From positions 1-41,035 of the forward strand of contig JALTXS010000138.1 of assembly GCA_027048265.1 (NCBI GenBank): a stretch of DNA of 41,035 bases, given 5' to 3'. This document shows positions 8,790-16,742 of the stretch, piece after piece (the stretch's first letter is position 1; each line of letters opens with the position of its first letter). This DNA is from Desulfurococcales archaeon. GTDB taxonomy: Archaea; Thermoproteota; Thermoprotei_A; Sulfolobales; Fervidicoccaceae. The notes under the pieces are model-generated. The model searched no databases. It was not told the DNA's origin and saw nothing but the letters and a program-made list of their open reading frames with translations. The translations under genes and the position numbers were made by a program.

Positions 8790-9376
8790 GGCTCCAAGCT
8801 GGGATAGACCTACACGTCTCTCCCAAGAAGCCCTCCCACCTTGTAGTATGCAGGCTCACCACCAGGGGTCTTATTGAGGTACACTACAAGTGTGAGGCCC
8901 ATCAGCTGGAGGACCTCATATACCCTCTCGGCAAACTAAAGCCCTCGACGATAGCAGTTGATGCCCCCCTATCGCTCCCTCCTCTAAGGGGGTTTAGGGA
9001 AGCCGAGCAAAGGGCCCTAAAGGCAGGAGCCCGCCTCCTACCCCCCTCCTTCCCATCCATGGTGATGCTCGCAAAAAGGGGCACTATCCTCACTGGTCTC
9101 CTCAGCTCACTTAGGTGGAGACCGAGGATAGTGGAGACCCACCCCACTAGCGCGGCTATCGTAACGGGGCTCCGCGGGTTGGATGACCTAGTTGAACGCA
9201 TTGCTCCAGTAGACCCGCAAAGGCCGTCTCGCCACGAGAAGGAGGCGCTTGCTGCATGCTGGGTTGCCGCATTGGCCGAGATGGGAAAAACAGTGTCCTA
9301 CGGGGGCTCGCCCGAGTTCCTGCTTCCAAGCCCGAGCTACGGGGTTCCGGCGCGCCAAGGATCCTTCCGTGCTTGA
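8786..9376 (+). CDS. DUF429-like protein (predicted RNase H-fold nuclease)
   Basis: A 196-residue protein resembling DUF429. It has an N-terminal GIDLHV strand with acidic residue, the conserved IAVDAPLSLP, an R..E..L pair, and a late ETHP. Members are predicted RNase H-like nucleases, but I know of no proven function. The ATG overlaps the serS stop by four bases. The C-terminus after FLLPSP is short and low in conservation. The call rests on motif recall, so family identity is likely rather than certain. Confidence 0.65.
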   Translation: MRLQAGIDLHVSPKKPSHLVVCRLTTRGLIEVHYKCEAHQLEDLIYPLGKLKPSTIAVDAPLSLPPLRGFREAEQRALKAGARLLPPSFPSMVMLAKRGTILTGLLSSLRWRPRIVETHPTSAAIVTGLRGLDDLVERIAPVDPQRPSRHEKEALAACWVAALAEMGKTVSYGGSPEFLLPSPSYGVPARQGSFRA

Positions 9377-9465
9377 GGATTTGTGGAACTAATGGTTGTG
9401 GTTGGAGGGTCTTTCTACAAGGACTCTGGGCAAATATGTGAAAGGGATATTCTGGAGGGCGTAGA

Positions 9466-9936
9466 GTGCATAGGAGGTATGCTGTCTTCGACTTTGACGG
9501 GGTCCTCAGGATCCCTGGGAGTAATGAGCCTAATGCCTTGGCAGTCGCGGTTGCTGAGTCGCTTGTAAGAGAGGGTGCGGTTCTAGTGCTTGTCAGCTAT
9601 AGGAGCCAGAAAGACAGGGACTTGGTAAATGGTTTCCTCTCCTACATTGGGGTTCCTCGGAAAGCATGGGGACACATCATGCTTAGGCCCGAGGGGTTTG
9701 AGGACGGTGAAATTGAGTGGAAAAGCATGGCGTATAAGAGACTTAGCGAGCGGGGCATTAAGGCTTGGGTAGTGAACGAGGATAACCCCGAGGTTCTGGA
9801 AATTGCGAGAAGCCTGTGGCCGGGAGCGTGCCTGTTCCTGTACGATGAGCAGGGGGTACCCAGAGTGTATGGGGGGCCTAGGGGGTGTCTAACCCTGTAT
9901 AATAGGGTAGTCCATGGTGTGGAAGGTGGGTGGTAG
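9466..9936 (+). CDS. Small HAD-like hydrolase (predicted phosphatase)
   Basis: A 156-residue protein opening with the HAD nucleophile motif FDFDGVL and a later Ser motif (LVLVSYRS). A conserved-looking acidic region (WVVNEDNPEV) may serve as the metal-binding loop. The short cap and small size resemble magnesium-dependent phosphatases that act on small or nucleic-acid-end phosphates, but the substrate is unknown. The GTG start has GGAGG 7 nt upstream. The 3' end overlaps the next gene, an MJ1316-domain protein, implying related work. Confidence 0.65.
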   Translation: MHRRYAVFDFDGVLRIPGSNEPNALAVAVAESLVREGAVLVLVSYRSQKDRDLVNGFLSYIGVPRKAWGHIMLRPEGFEDGEIEWKSMAYKRLSERGIKAWVVNEDNPEVLEIARSLWPGACLFLYDEQGVPRVYGGPRGCLTLYNRVVHGVEGGW

Positions 9937-10219
9937 GAGGAGCCGCTTGTGGAACCTGGTGAGGCGTATAGTATGGGAAGCCCGTCAGGGGAGGGGGGAT
10001 GAGTACACCCTCTACATTGTCGATAGGGTGTCCCCTACGGGCTCTCGTTCGGTCCCGGGGAACATGGTGGCAGGATTTACGGGGACGGGTGGACTGATGC
10101 TTAGGGATGGGAGCGTGATTCCACTTCACCGTGTGTATCGTGTCGAGAGAAAGGGTGCCGTTCTCTTTGATAGGGAGTTGCGTGGGGAAGGAGAAGGCCA
10201 GTCATACCGTCAAGAATAA
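9914..10219 (+). CDS. MJ1316/DUF504 (UPF0248) domain protein, putative RNA-end-binding
   Basis: A 101-residue protein with the DUF504 pattern: an N-terminal helix NLVRRIVWE, a strand TLYIVDRV, then IPLHRVYRVERKGAVLFDRE at the C-terminus. Pfam now names this the MJ1316 RNA cyclic group end recognition domain (from memory). The ATG at 9914 overlaps the HAD gene by 23 nt. An in-frame TTG at 9947 has a much better ribosome site (GGAGGAG, 5 nt away) and would begin at the conserved helix, so 9947 may be the true start. Pairing with a HAD phosphatase suggests RNA end processing (inference). Confidence 0.65.
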   Translation: MVWKVGGRRSRLWNLVRRIVWEARQGRGDEYTLYIVDRVSPTGSRSVPGNMVAGFTGTGGLMLRDGSVIPLHRVYRVERKGAVLFDRELRGEGEGQSYRQE

Positions 10220-10290
10220 GGCTCTCCATTACGATATTGTGCAATTAGGTCAGGCTTGACCCCTGGGAAATCCTAAGTATTGTATATTCT

Positions 10291-11451
10291 ATGAAACCGG
10301 GCGGTCATGGGAATATTCCACGGTACACTATGGAGCTGGGGTGTTGGGAATTGGCTCAGGCGGGCTCTCTTAGGCTGTTGTCTAAGCGCCACGTGAGGGA
10401 GGCGTTGCACTGGGAGCCGGTGGAGGGTAGGGAGGGCTACGTGCACTGCTACCTCTGCGCCCGACATTGTATAATAGCCCCGGGCCGCTATGGTGCCTGT
10501 GGGGTTAGGAAGAACGTTGATGGCAAGCTCTACACGCTGGTCTACGGACTCCTAAGCGCGGTCCATGTTGACCCCATTGAGAAGAAGCCTCTCCTACACT
10601 TCCTGCCCGGGGCAAGGATGCTCTCCATATCGACTGTGGGGTGTAACTTCTTCTGCCAGTTCTGCCAGAACTTCGAGATAAGCCAGTCCCGCCTGGAGAA
10701 GGGGCTCTACGGGAGGCTCCTGAAGCCGGAGGAGGTTGTGGAGCTGGCGGAGTCCTATGGGGCGGATGGCATAACCTACACGTACAACGAGCCCACGATA
10801 TTCTACGAGTTCATGCTCGACGTGGCCAAACTCGCCCACAGGAGGGGGCTCGTCAACACGATGGTCACCAACGGGTACATGACCCCACCCGTGATAAGGG
10901 AGTTCTCCCAGTACCTGGACGCGGCAACGGTTGACCTGAAGGGCGGGGGGAACCCGGATTTCTACCGGAAGGTAATGTTCGTCCCCGACCCCAGCCCCAT
11001 TTACGAGGCCATGAAGGCTTATAGGGAGAACGGGGTATTCGTGGAGGTCACCAACCTAGTGGTCCCACGGCTGGGCGACAGGGAGGAGGACGTGAGGAGG
11101 CTGGCTAGGTGGATTGTTGAGAACCTGGGCCCCGAGACCCCCTTCCACCTCCTCAGGTTCCACCCCGACTACAAGCTGATGGACGTGCCCCACACGCCCG
11201 TGGAGACGCTTGAGAGGCTGGCTCAGGCCGCTAAGGAGGAGGGCCTCCACTACGTCTACATAGGTAACGTGTGGGGACACCCCCTGGAAAACACACGTTG
11301 CCCCCACTGTGGCACCCTACTGATAAGGCGCTACGGGTTCTACGTTGAAGAGGTCAACCTAACCCGAGATGCGAGATGCCCCAGCTGTGGTGCCAAACAG
11401 AACATTGTACTCAAACACAGGAACCGCAGGGCACCAGCCTACCATAGTTAA
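10291..11451 (+). CDS. amrS: AmmeMemoRadiSam-system radical SAM enzyme
   Basis: A 386-residue radical SAM protein of the AmrS type. An N-terminal Cys-rich region (CYLCARHC, 53-60, and CGV) precedes the radical SAM CxxxCxxC motif at Cys118, 122 and 125 (CNFFCQFCQN). The TIM-barrel core contains YTYNEPTIFYE and VTNGYM. Two CxxC pairs near the C-terminus (CPHCG, CPSCG) form a zinc-ribbon-like tail. The chemistry of the AMMECR1/Memo/AmrS trio is unsettled, and the two partner genes are not in this window. The start is uncertain: ATG 10291 sits very close to a TATA-like TTGTATATTC, so ATG 10330 is possible. Confidence 0.88.
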   Translation: MKPGGHGNIPRYTMELGCWELAQAGSLRLLSKRHVREALHWEPVEGREGYVHCYLCARHCIIAPGRYGACGVRKNVDGKLYTLVYGLLSAVHVDPIEKKPLLHFLPGARMLSISTVGCNFFCQFCQNFEISQSRLEKGLYGRLLKPEEVVELAESYGADGITYTYNEPTIFYEFMLDVAKLAHRRGLVNTMVTNGYMTPPVIREFSQYLDAATVDLKGGGNPDFYRKVMFVPDPSPIYEAMKAYRENGVFVEVTNLVVPRLGDREEDVRRLARWIVENLGPETPFHLLRFHPDYKLMDVPHTPVETLERLAQAAKEEGLHYVYIGNVWGHPLENTRCPHCGTLLIRRYGFYVEEVNLTRDARCPSCGAKQNIVLKHRNRRAPAYHS

Positions 11452-11507
11452 TATAGTTAGCAAGAGCGTCTCGTATCCGCGTCCAAGGGTCTTTGTATAC
11501 ACGTATC

Positions 11508-11517
11508 TTTATATTTA
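11508..11517 (+). promoter_or_regulatory. Putative promoter of the metallophosphoesterase gene
   Basis: TTTATATTTA predicts transcription start near 11535. This excludes an upstream ATG at 11493 as start codon and supports TTG 11580 as start. Confidence 0.45.
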
Positions 11518-11579
11518 GAAGGGTTGTTGTCGGGTTTTTATTGCCTAAAAATATCGTAGAAGGTGTTGGGTGGCCGGGT

Positions 11580-12371
11580 TTGGCTAGGGTCTTGGTACTG
11601 AGCGATATCCATGGAAACCTTGATGCTCTTGATAGGGTTATTGAGGACTCGGGTAAATGGGATGAAGTGGTGGTACTGGGGGATCTCGTTGACTATGGTC
11701 CAAGCCCGGGTGAGGTAATAGATTTTGCCCGCTCAGTGGGGGCTCTAGTTCTTAGGGGGAATCATGACCATGCTGTTGCCTATGGGGTTGACTGCAGGTG
11801 CGGCGAGGCCACTCATTGGCTTAGTGTATGGTTTCGGGAAAACGTGACACTCAGGCTCCTTGGAGAAGGGGATATTAGGTACCTGGCTAGCCTCCCAACG
11901 AAGGTTGTTAAGAACTGGGGTGGCATGACCACTGTGCTGACTCACGCAGCCCCCAGCAACCCGCTTTACGCATACCTATATCCTTGGCTTGCTGAGGAAG
12001 AGGTCTGTAGCTTACTGTCTGGAAGCTCGCTTAGGATTGAGGGTGTTGCTCGGGACGATTGTCCCGAGGGTATGTTTCTCGTCGGTCATACCCATATACA
12101 GTTCTACAAAACTGTTAATGGAGCCAAGATTGTTAACCCAGGTAGTGTGGGGCAGCCCAGGGACGGGGACCCCAGGGCCTCTTACATGATCTTGGATACT
12201 GATAGGGGAACGGTCGTGTTGAGGAGGGTTAAGTATGATGTACAGCAGGTGATTGCGAGGCTTGAAGGCCTTGGAGTCACCGGCCCCTATCTGGAGGCTC
12301 TTAGGCATATCCTTACCTTTGGAACTACTCGGGGCCTGGAAGAGTACGCCAGAAAGGCCTCAGGTATTTAG
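11580..12371 (+). CDS. Calcineurin-like metallophosphoesterase
   Basis: A YfcE/MJ0936-like phosphoesterase of 263 residues. All metal-site blocks are present in order: LSDIHGN (8-14), GDLVDYGP (34-41), GNHDH (60-64), the later LTHAAP, and GHTHIQF near the C-terminus. It probably hydrolyses phosphodiesters or phosphomonoesters with a two-metal centre in the cytoplasm. TTG 11580 gives MARVLVLSDIHGN, matching where the family begins, and GGGTGG lies 7 nt upstream. An ATG at 11493 would lie before the TATA box. An internal perfect hairpin (12049-12068) lies in the coding sequence. Confidence 0.85.
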   Translation: MARVLVLSDIHGNLDALDRVIEDSGKWDEVVVLGDLVDYGPSPGEVIDFARSVGALVLRGNHDHAVAYGVDCRCGEATHWLSVWFRENVTLRLLGEGDIRYLASLPTKVVKNWGGMTTVLTHAAPSNPLYAYLYPWLAEEEVCSLLSGSSLRIEGVARDDCPEGMFLVGHTHIQFYKTVNGAKIVNPGSVGQPRDGDPRASYMILDTDRGTVVLRRVKYDVQQVIARLEGLGVTGPYLEALRHILTFGTTRGLEEYARKASGI

Positions 12372-12428
12372 GGGTCAGAGTTTTACCTTGTCCCGTAAAT
12401 TATGTCGATGTAGGCTACTTGGCATCAA

Positions 12429-12456
12429 CTATATAAAAAGGATCATAGGACCTTTT
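12429..12456 (+). promoter_or_regulatory. Promoter with overlapping imperfect dyad before the beta-propeller gene
   Basis: CTATATAAAAAG at 12429-12440 is a strong TATA box. Directly overlapping its end is a 21-bp dyad, AAAAGGATC-ATA-GGACCTTTT (12436-12456), with seven of nine arm positions matching. This covers the spacer between TATA box and the predicted start near 12460, a typical repressor position. Regulation is inferred. Confidence 0.5.
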
Positions 12457-12534
12457 CTATTATCCCAGGAGCCTGCTTTGAAGGATACTTGAGCCCACTG
12501 ACCCCCCGTCCCGCTCAGGTGGATCTCACGTCAT

Positions 12535-14421
12535 ATGGTGAGGATAATGAATGGGGTAAAGGGAGGCCTGACGGTTTTATTGATCCTCGTGATGATTGGA
12601 GGAGCCTTTGAAGAAGTGCGTGCATACGTTGGTGAGGAGCCTGCTGACGCTTTCGAGCCAGTAATGGAGTTTGAGACGAAGTCGATTACAGGGTATGTGG
12701 ATATTTCTAGGGATGGGAGATACGCTCTGCTCTGGCACTCAAAGGCAGCTTATCTGGCTGACAACATTGCGGGTAAGGTTCTGGGGGAAATACTCAGGAT
12801 AAGAGGCCTCACGGGTATTAATGATGTGGATTATGGTTCTTCTGGGAAGGCGGTGTTTGCTCTTAGCAACGAAAGCGTAGCCATGGTTGAGCCCCTGGAG
12901 AAAAGGGTATTGTGGGTGACAAGGGTTGCTGATGTGGTTTCAGCGATAGGGGTTTCGTTCAATCTTGAGGAGGACAGGGTCTTCGCACTTGATGCGGGTA
13001 GCGTGGTCCATGTGCTTAACGTAAGTGATGGCAGTATTCTCAAGGAGTTTAAATCCAAAGTCCTCCTCGGGAGGGTCGTGGGGGGACCTGGTGAGCTTGT
13101 GGTGGCAACTATTGTTGATGCCTATCCAACCAAGGGGTACAGCAATAGACTTATAGCAATAGACCTTGGCTCGGGGGAGGTTATGTGGAGAACAGAGTTG
13201 CCCGCGACTGCTTATGGGCTCTCGTGGAGCCCTGACGGTCGCCGCATAGCAGCGGGTGCGGGTGACGGAGTTGTTTATATAATAGACCGTCTCGAGGGGA
13301 GAGTCGTATACGAGATAAACCTAACCAAGCCGGTGCTCGATGTGGTATACAGGGGGGAGAGGGAGCTTTTGGCCCTGCTCTCAAATGGCACGGTCGCCAG
13401 GATTGACCCCGTATATGGGAAGGTTCTTGGCGCCTTGGGCCACAAGTTTAAGCAGGGAGAGCTTGCCTATGGCGTACTTTCGCCCAAGGGTACAATGTAT
13501 TATACAGTTTATGACACTGTTGTTTACAAGGCATACAAGCTATTCCCAGCCAATACCCTGAGCACTATAACCATCCTCGGGGTAAACAATACCTCGGTTG
13601 AGGGAATGGTTTTCAAGATAAGTGAAAACGGGTACACAGTGTTCTTCGAGGCGGGCGATAGGAGATCTCTCAAGCTATACGCCACTCCGGGCGTCTACAC
13701 GGTCTCTTATAGGTATGAAGAGGTGCCCCATAAAGTCTTCTTCATGTCACATCAGCCAATAGTTGATCCCCCTTCAGGCTCAGTAGAGATACGTACAGAA
13801 TCCCAGCAGAACGTTACTGTTGAGGTAAGGACCATGTACTCGGAGTTCGCCCTACTCCACGTGATTGGTCCTCCCGGCTACTACTTCATGGTGGAACATA
13901 ACGGAGACCTGTCCCTACAATTCCCCATTAGCGAGAATGGAGAGTATTACCTTTTCCTACACCCAGGCAAGTACAATGTAATCTTATCCAAAGTAGGCTA
14001 CGAACCCGTGGCGGAGCCCATTGAAGTCGTCCTAGAGAAGGGCAAGACCACCACTGTAGTACTAAGGCTGCCAGAGACTCCTACCCAGAGCCCCAAGGCC
14101 CACAAAGAATCCACCACACACTCTACCACAGAAGAGAGAAACGCGCCCTCAGATCAAACACGGAGCACAAGCATCACCTCTTCCCATACGAGCACCCAGA
14201 CAACAGCACCTGAGACGCGTATTATAGATGAAAGCACAGTGAGTGAAACCCGTGAGACCATTCACATTCAACCGAGCTCTTCAGAGCCTCTTGGTCAGAA
14301 GGAGGCATCTGGTGGCGGGGGTGGGGGATCCTTCGATGAGCTGTGGAGGGTTGCAGTTCTTGTCCTGCTTGGCATAATTGCATTGAGCTTGGCAGTTATT
14401 GCTGTCAAGATAAGGAGGTAG
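12535..14421 (+). CDS. Surface-anchored beta-propeller protein with Ser/Thr-rich stalk
   Basis: A 628-residue exported protein. A signal peptide covers about residues 10-30. Residues ~45-340 contain repeated WD40/PQQ-like blades (SPDGRRIAAG, RLIAIDLGSGEVMW, RIDPVYGKVLG). A beta-rich PEGA-like segment lies near 460-515 (KYNVILSKVGYEPV). Then come a Ser/Thr-rich low-complexity stalk (~515-590), a Gly run, and a C-terminal membrane span (~604-625) ending in KIRR. The propeller therefore sits outside the cell on a stalk anchored at the C-terminus. Ligand is unknown. GGTGG about 10 nt upstream supports ATG 12535; ATG 12547 is an alternative. Confidence 0.8.
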   Translation: MVRIMNGVKGGLTVLLILVMIGGAFEEVRAYVGEEPADAFEPVMEFETKSITGYVDISRDGRYALLWHSKAAYLADNIAGKVLGEILRIRGLTGINDVDYGSSGKAVFALSNESVAMVEPLEKRVLWVTRVADVVSAIGVSFNLEEDRVFALDAGSVVHVLNVSDGSILKEFKSKVLLGRVVGGPGELVVATIVDAYPTKGYSNRLIAIDLGSGEVMWRTELPATAYGLSWSPDGRRIAAGAGDGVVYIIDRLEGRVVYEINLTKPVLDVVYRGERELLALLSNGTVARIDPVYGKVLGALGHKFKQGELAYGVLSPKGTMYYTVYDTVVYKAYKLFPANTLSTITILGVNNTSVEGMVFKISENGYTVFFEAGDRRSLKLYATPGVYTVSYRYEEVPHKVFFMSHQPIVDPPSGSVEIRTESQQNVTVEVRTMYSEFALLHVIGPPGYYFMVEHNGDLSLQFPISENGEYYLFLHPGKYNVILSKVGYEPVAEPIEVVLEKGKTTTVVLRLPETPTQSPKAHKESTTHSTTEERNAPSDQTRSTSITSSHTSTQTTAPETRIIDESTVSETRETIHIQPSSSEPLGQKEASGGGGGGSFDELWRVAVLVLLGIIALSLAVIAVKIRR

Positions 14422-14551
14422 ATGGTTACGGTTGGATTTTTCCTTGGAGTCCTGCTTTATAGAGCAGCAATTGGCCTGACGCTTATTATTCACTATTTTA
14501 TCTAGAAGAGTCAAAAAAAGCCCTATTTCTTAATCCAGCTGGTGAACCACT

Positions 14552-15337
14552 ATGCCGGGTCAAAGGTTTTACCTAGTGATAGCAGGGACTGCCGGCTCGG
14601 GTAAGACAAGGCTGGCCAAGGCATTAGGCGACTGGCTCGACAGTCAGGGTGTTGGGTTCTCGCGCGTAAACCTTGACCCAGCCGTGGAGTGGATCCCCTA
14701 TGACCCCGATGTTGATGTTAGGGACTATGTGAATGCCCGCAGGGTCATGGAGGAGCACCAGCTGGGGCCTAATGGCGCATTGCTCGTAAGCATTGACCTT
14801 CTCCACAACCATATTGATGAGATTGTGGAGGCCATTGGGAGCTCCCCTGGGCCCTACACTATAGTGGACACGCCCGGGCAGCTCGAGCTATTCGCGTTTA
14901 GGCGCTCGAGCCTAGAGGTAGTAAGGAGCATAGTGAACCCCTACACCACGGTAGTTATTTTCCTAATAGACGGCATCTTCCTAACAACACCCACTAACCT
15001 CGCAAGCCTGCTAGCACTTGCCCTTAGCATCCAGCTCAGGCTAGAATACCCCCAAGTGAACGCAATATCAAAAGCCGACCTCATTGAACCCGAGATGCTA
15101 GAACTCGTGGAAAAGCTTAACGAGGAGCCCGATAGCCTCCTAGACCTCATGGCTAGGGAAAGGGGCCCCTACAAGACATACGCGGAGAAGATATACCATA
15201 TCGTCGCGGAGGAGGGCATCAACCTGGTCCCCGTGTCATCCACTAGAGAGGAGGGTCTATCGACCGTATTCGGAGAGGCTCAGAAAGCGCTTGGTATAGA
15301 AGAAGGAGTAGAAACTAGTATTGAGGAGCCGATTTAG
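14552..15337 (+). CDS. GPN-loop GTPase
   Basis: A 261-residue P-loop GTPase with Walker A GTAGSGKT (12-19), NLDPAVE after the first helix, and the defining Gly-Pro-Asn insertion at residues 72-74 (LGPNG). A DTPGQLELF G3 motif and SKADL (G4) follow. Archaeal GPN proteins are homodimers related to eukaryotic GPN1-3, which assist RNA polymerase II assembly; the archaeal role is not settled. GGTGA lies about 6 nt before the ATG. It ends 28 bp from the convergent HTH gene. Confidence 0.92.
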   Translation: MPGQRFYLVIAGTAGSGKTRLAKALGDWLDSQGVGFSRVNLDPAVEWIPYDPDVDVRDYVNARRVMEEHQLGPNGALLVSIDLLHNHIDEIVEAIGSSPGPYTIVDTPGQLELFAFRRSSLEVVRSIVNPYTTVVIFLIDGIFLTTPTNLASLLALALSIQLRLEYPQVNAISKADLIEPEMLELVEKLNEEPDSLLDLMARERGPYKTYAEKIYHIVAEEGINLVPVSSTREEGLSTVFGEAQKALGIEEGVETSIEEPI

Positions 15338-15365
15338 CGTTTAGAGTGGTACCAGGAAAGATGTA

Positions 15366-15704
15366 TTATATTAGGTAGTCTTGGTTGTGTCTTACTAGGA
15401 GGCATAGGTGGCATATCTCTCGGCTTATCCTGAAGTCTAGGACTCTCTTTCCCCCGTCTTGTATGAAGAGGTCTGCTATGTATTCTATCCTTCTCCTGTA
15501 TTCGGGCTTGTTGAGTATGAGGTCTCTTAGCTTGCCTCCCCTTTTCTTGCTAACGTATTGGGAGACGGCTGCTGGGGTTATACCGAGTAGTTTGCTTACT
15601 CTGTACTCTGTTAGGCCTTTTTCTAGTAGGACCATTGCTATGGCTGCTCTGACGCTTGGTATAAGGTCTTTTGATACGAGCTCGCATGTTGTTAGGGGAC
15701 GCAT
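15366..15704 (-). CDS. Archaeal HTH transcription regulator (COG2522-like)
   Basis: A 112-residue protein with an N-terminal helix-turn-helix (about residues 30-60, core VSKLLGITPAAVSQYVSKKR). A C-terminal region carries a CHLC Cys pair that could bind metal or sense redox. This layout, including the opening CELVSKDLIPSVRAAI, matches archaeal XRE-type regulators grouped as COG2522. It is transcribed divergently from the disulfide oxidoreductase gene, so it may control it (inference). A TATAA at 15731-15736 lies about 29 bp before the ATG, spaced for a leaderless mRNA. Confidence 0.8.
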   Translation of the reverse strand: MRPLTTCELVSKDLIPSVRAAIAMVLLEKGLTEYRVSKLLGITPAAVSQYVSKKRGGKLRDLILNKPEYRRRIEYIADLFIQDGGKRVLDFRISREICHLCLLVRHNQDYLI

Positions 15705-15730
15705 TGGTGTCGCACCGCTATACGATTATG

Positions 15731-15736
15731 TTATAA
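15731..15736 (-). promoter_or_regulatory. Promoter of the HTH regulator gene, spaced for a leaderless transcript
   Basis: TTATAA (minus strand, within AAGCTTATAA) is centred about 29 bp before the A of the ATG at 15704. Archaeal transcription starts about 25-30 bp after the TATA centre, so the mRNA may begin at the start codon. Confidence 0.5.
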
Positions 15737-15896
15737 GCTTCCGGCGTTCACATTAATCCTATGCAACCTCCAATAAAAAACAGGCGTTAATACTTGATAG
15801 TGAAGAATACTTGTCTGCATCTGGTTTCAAAAAGTTTAGATAAAAATCATAAAAACCCCACGTAACCCCCCATAACGGTATGGTGAGGTGAATACT

Positions 15897-16616
15897 ATGA
15901 GTGCGGACGAGCTCACCCCACTGGAGACGGAGAACCCCATGGTGCCCGGAGGGGACCTGGACCCCGACATGCAGGAGGCCCTCAAGGAGGCACTTGCTGA
16001 CATGAAGGGGCCCGTGGAGGCCCTATTGTTCGTGAAGGACAGGTGCTACTACTGTGAGGAGACCAGGAAGCTCCTCCAGCACTTCGTCGACGCCAGCCCA
16101 ACCGTGGATGGGAAGAAGCTCTTCAGCTTCCGAGTGATCCACCTTGACAAAGACGGGGAGGAGGCAAAGAAGTATGGCATAACCAGGGCGCCCACGGTGG
16201 CGTTCATAGAGGGTTATATAAGGTACACGGGAATACCCTCGGGCGAGGAGATAAGGAGCCTGGTGGAGACTATAATAAGGCTCAGCGAGGGGGAACCTGG
16301 GCTGGAGGAGGAGTCCAAGGAGAAGCTCAAGCGCCTAGAAAAGCCCGTCAAGGTAGAAGTGATAATAACTCCCTCCTGCCCCTACTGCCCCTACGCCGCC
16401 CTGATGGCCAACATGGTGGCCTTCGAGAGCTATCTTCAGGGTAAGAAGCTGGTCATTGCCGACACGGTGGAGGCTTACGAGAACCCCGACATCGCTGACA
16501 AGTACCATGTTATGAGCGTGCCCGCCATAGCAATTAATGAGGTGGTCGCGTTCGTTGGCCTGCCTTATGAGCAGGACTTTGTCGACAAGATCCTAGAGCT
16601 GGCCAACAAGTCCTGA
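15897..16616 (+). CDS. pdo: Protein disulfide oxidoreductase with two thioredoxin folds
   Basis: A 239-residue protein made of two thioredoxin-like units. The N-terminal site is CYYC (50-53) with cis-Pro99 (RAPTV). The C-terminal site is CPYC (161-164) with a VPA cis-Pro loop. This matches archaeal PDO, which makes and shuffles disulfides in the cytoplasm of hyperthermophiles. ATG 15897 is chosen because GGTGAGGTG lies 6 nt upstream; GTG 15888 falls inside that site. An acidic ~35-residue N-terminal extension precedes the first fold. The HTH gene is divergent next door. Confidence 0.92.
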   Translation: MSADELTPLETENPMVPGGDLDPDMQEALKEALADMKGPVEALLFVKDRCYYCEETRKLLQHFVDASPTVDGKKLFSFRVIHLDKDGEEAKKYGITRAPTVAFIEGYIRYTGIPSGEEIRSLVETIIRLSEGEPGLEEESKEKLKRLEKPVKVEVIITPSCPYCPYAALMANMVAFESYLQGKKLVIADTVEAYENPDIADKYHVMSVPAIAINEVVAFVGLPYEQDFVDKILELANKS

Positions 16617-16742
16617 GCAACCCCCACTGAGAACTATCCGGGCCTCTCAAGGGAGTTTTTAACCCAGGGGGAGCCCGAGTAGGCTTAATTAGTCCTTGGG
16701 CCAATCTTCTCCCAGGCACAGCCCCCCATAGTGGTGCATGTG

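Noticed and set aside
11493..11579. 29-codon N-terminal extension of the metallophosphoesterase
   Set aside because: It begins before the TATA box and is not family-like; TTG 11580 fits the fold start.
12049..12068. Hairpin CTCGGGAC-GATT-GTCCCGAG in the metallophosphoesterase gene
   Set aside because: Short 8-bp arms inside coding sequence with no nearby regulatory context; likely codon coincidence.
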